Part shown: piece after piece, positions 61,501 through 64,000 of the stretch
Layout: each line of letters opens with the position of its first letter
Position numbering within the stretch: the stretch's first letter is position 1
Source of the DNA: Branchiostoma lanceolatum
Lineage: Eukaryota; Chordata; Leptocardii; Amphioxiformes; Branchiostomatidae
Assembly: GCF_035083965.1 (NCBI RefSeq)
Contig: NC_089722.1
Coordinates: 29,996,958 to 30,060,957, forward strand
Reading direction: 5' to 3'
DNA length: 64,000 nt
Notes under the pieces: model-generated
Seen by the model: only the letters and a program-made list of their open reading frames with translations
The model's database searches: none
What the model was told of the DNA's origin: nothing
Made by a program: the position numbers and the translations under genes

Positions 61501-64000
61501 CAAAAGTTCTTCGTATGACACTCAGAGATCTGACTTTGTTCACTGAACCTCTTGAAGGCTTCCATCTATTTTTTATGCTGAAAATTGAATGAAATAGATA
61601 TGATGAAAATTCTGAATGGAAAAGTCTTTTCAATTCAAGATATTTCATATTGATGACATCAGAATTAACCTAGCTTATGGCAAGAGTAGTTTCATCCATC
61701 TAAATGAAAAGCAATTACATGATACCAAGGACTCTGAGACCCCCTTAAGTTAGCCCCTAGGGATGTAGCCATGTGTAAGTCTGTTCACATGTTAAAGATG
61801 CACCATTAGGTAACCTTGTACAGTTGTGTGTGGTAACATGGCTGAATGTCTTCTATTGCACTGCTGTGTTAGATTCATCTGGTTCAAAGAAAATTCAGTT
61901 AAAAATACCTGACACAGGTCCAATAGAACCCCCCCCCCCGTACATGTCTGATAAATGACTAGTTCTACCACCTCTGAACTCTACTTCTGTCACTCCTGCA
62001 AGTTTGACCTTTGCAGTGACTCACTGTGACACCATCTTTCCACTTACCTGTACTTTGCACCGATCCACTGACTGCGTATTCATATAACTATGAACACAAA
62101 AGAACCAGAAACAAATTGTACCTCTATACACAGATACAAAGACTTGTTTTAGATTGTAAATATTGAGTTTTCTTTGAGACCAGATACAAGTTTTTTACCT
62201 AGATTCTACCATCACGATAAAATGAATCATTCTATGACGTAGAATGATTCGTTTCATCATAATGGTTGTGATAACAATGTCGCGGTTTGTTTTGTTTCAA
62301 GGAAGCTTCGTTAAAAAGAAGACAGAACACAGTTTTGGAATGTTTGCTTGAGTATAGCTTGTCCATGTTGTAACATCTTCAGACCATTTGATTAACAGTT
62401 GTCCACTTTTGTTTGGATACAGGGTCCCCAGAAAGTGCGAAATGGAACGAAATGGAACAAAATGGAACAAACTAAAACAATATATAGTCAAACTTGACCA
62501 TAGTGGTCATTTTTTGCGATTTTTGTTCCATTTCGCTCCATTTTGTTCCATTTTGTTCCATTTTGATCCATTTCGGACTTTCTGGGGACCCGGATACAGC
62601 CACCATATCCACACAATTTCATTTGATGGTTCTCCTAAATCACTTGTCAAGGTTGCTCCCAAAGCATCAGCCATATGATTTGTATGTTTCAATGTTTCAA
62701 TTAAATTTCTCCTTGACAGCTGTCAATCACTTGTCTGAAGCCAAATAGCTCTATGGCTTACCAGGGTTTACACATGCATTTCCCAAGCACACTGGAAGTA
62801 CACTCAGCCGAAGTCTGACTTAACGAAGTCAACTCAGGACTATGTGAACAGAAATTTAGGGTACTCAAGTAACCTTTTCCCGTCCTTGACTCGAGTAGCC
62901 TCTAACCCAAGTCGCGTTTTCTTGACAAGTGTTTCATTGTTATGGAATGCTCAGGTCAGGGGTCGTATGAAAATCAGTGAAGGCGCTTGGCGCGAATTTG
63001 GAAATTTGTTTCTTACTCGTTATGCCATAATTTTTCTGTTGTATAATTTTGTGCACTCTGAGGTGCAAGTTGGGCATGATTCAAAGCTCTTGAGTCAGAC
63101 TTTGGCTGAGTGTGCTCCGACTGTGCTTGGAAACGCAGGTGTAAGCCCAGCCCTTGTCTCACCTGTAGCTTCCTGTGTTCACATACAGGTGAGCACTTGT
63201 GCATATATCACCAAGAAGGTGGAATTTGCAGGTATCAGGTAAGTGTATCTTTTGGACAGGACTCTTTCCTTTTTTTTATAATTACAGGACTGTCATTTTT
63301 GAATAGCACTGTTTTTTTCATGAAAATGACTTGCTAATTTGATTCCCCACAAAGGCAGTGTATTGCTTACTGTTTTGGTCAAACCTTTCTTCCTTTAACC
63401 TTCCAGAGCACAGATTGGTGAATGTTGGATGAGAAGTGAAAAGGTGGGGAGTGGGGTCATCACAGAAGATACAAAGGTAAGCCTTATCTGAAAGTAATAT
63501 AATTATAATGCTACACAATATTTCTTATAGACATTCTTGAATGTGCATTTACAGCAATTGTTGTATGAAATATTGAACACAATGTCTTTTATCTTACAAA
63601 CACTTTTGTTGAATCTTCGTATCCTGGTTTGGAACGATAGTGATAAATGTATAAAGTTTCTTATTTTATAAATGTCACTATATCAAATATCAAACTTTTG
63701 ATAAGTATCAAACTTTTTCTACACCTTGTAGCGTAGACATACAGTGTTTGATGGCATATGTGATACAAGACTAAGCTAGAATGTATATTCCCTTGCAGAT
63801 AGTGTTCAGGTCATCGACCTCCATGGTGTATCTGTTTATCCAGCTGAGTAGGGAGATGTGGGAGTTTGACATACATGGTGAGGGCTGGAGGGTAAAAGTT
63901 TAGTCTCACAGTGGTGGTCATTATCATAATCTGACCATCTGATACTTTTCTATATAAAACATTCTGATTAAGACCAAAGTTAATATGGTGTCGAATGTGT
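58525..64000 (+). CDS. DEPDC5: GATOR1 complex subunit DEPDC5, 5' part (truncated by window edge)
   Basis: Eight exons are visible: 58525-58573, 59285-59372, 59851-59900, 60237-60319, 60622-60705, 63189-63238, 63407-63476 and 63799 to about 63877. Phases agree and give about 184 residues. The start [16 protein letters not shown] is followed by [108 protein letters not shown] and [11 protein letters not shown], a near match to the N-terminal domain of human DEPDC5. With NPRL2 and NPRL3, DEPDC5 forms GATOR1, the GTPase-activating complex for RagA/B that silences mTORC1 on lysosomes when amino acids are scarce. The last donor may be at 63878 (GTGAGG) or slightly later. The DEP domain and the rest of the gene lie outside the window. 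Confidence 0.95.
59038..59234. repeat. MITE, TACTGTAAATGCA family (best copy)
   Basis: TACTGTAAATGCAGAAATGT at the left is mirrored by TTATGCATTTACAGTATT at the right. The inner words GCGGTGGTTTTATGTTCCCG, CACCGCAAACTTAAAACC and ACTTAAAACCACCGCGAAC are least decayed here. It lies in DEPDC5 intron 1, just upstream of exon 2. Confidence 0.85.
60706..62421 (+). other. DEPDC5 intron stretch, nothing coding recognised
   Basis: This is the first part of the largest visible DEPDC5 intron (60706-63188). It is T-rich near the donor, then ordinary non-coding DNA with one C-run near 61929. No conserved exon is expected between MWRLKKSL and [10 protein letters not shown], which are contiguous in the human protein. 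Confidence 0.6.
62422..62591. mobile_element. 170-bp MITE made of GTTCCATTTT decamers, with 7-bp TSD
   Basis: The ends GGGTCCCCAGAAAGT and ACTTTCTGGGGACCC are exact inverted repeats. Each arm then consists of tandem decamers (GAAATGGAAC or AAAATGGAAC on the left; GTTCCATTTT and variants on the right). GGATACA flanks both sides (62415-62421 and 62592-62598). It lies in a DEPDC5 intron and encodes nothing. Confidence 0.88.

Overview
This is animal nuclear DNA with intron-rich genes and conserved GT-AG exons. It is most likely from an invertebrate deuterostome, and a cephalochordate (Branchiostoma-like) fits best. The reasons are exon proteins very close to their vertebrate counterparts, a vertebrate-like gene neighbourhood (a TNFAIP1-class KCTD gene head-to-head with IFT20), moderate base composition, short-to-medium introns and a very high density of small inverted-repeat transposons. 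The species call is an inference. There are no bacterial features, CRISPR arrays or rRNA genes.

Layout from left to right. Positions 634-5934 (minus strand) hold a complete six-exon BTB/KCTD gene of the TNFAIP1/KCTD10/KCTD13 class, whose first intron carries a complete 1.08-kb hAT-like element. Positions 6345-8041 (plus) hold a complete four-exon IFT20 gene of exactly 132 codons. Positions 8957-10100 are nested and duplicated repeats. Positions 10495-12748 (plus) hold an unrecognised three-exon gene with a decayed partial copy downstream to about 13270. Positions 13900-17650 are mostly gene-free. Positions 18226-47106 (plus) hold one large locus encoding an acidic, proline-rich protein with an EF-hand at its C-terminus; several phase-compatible candidate first exons (18226, 26035, 35729, 40429) suggest nested promoters. 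Positions 48994-58288 (minus) hold a complete 13-exon DRC1 gene of 768 codons. Positions 58525 to the right edge (plus) hold the first eight exons of DEPDC5, which runs out of the window.

Shared themes. Two genes are undoubted cilium genes: IFT20 (intraflagellar transport) and DRC1 (nexin-dynein regulatory complex). The EF-hand locus lies tail-to-tail with DRC1 and carries a consensus RFX X-box upstream of one candidate first exon, so a ciliary role is a reasonable guess. DEPDC5 is a GATOR1 subunit controlling mTORC1, and the KCTD protein is a Cullin-3 adaptor. Both head-to-head pairs share short CpG-containing intergenic regions that look like bidirectional promoters.

The most interesting material is the multi-promoter EF-hand locus, a 1.04-kb inverted-repeat element inserted into a tRNA-derived SINE with a clean TAA duplication, several elements with intact target-site duplications, and two partial exon duplications. 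Exon borders were read by hand from splice consensus and reading phase; no alignment or database search was run.
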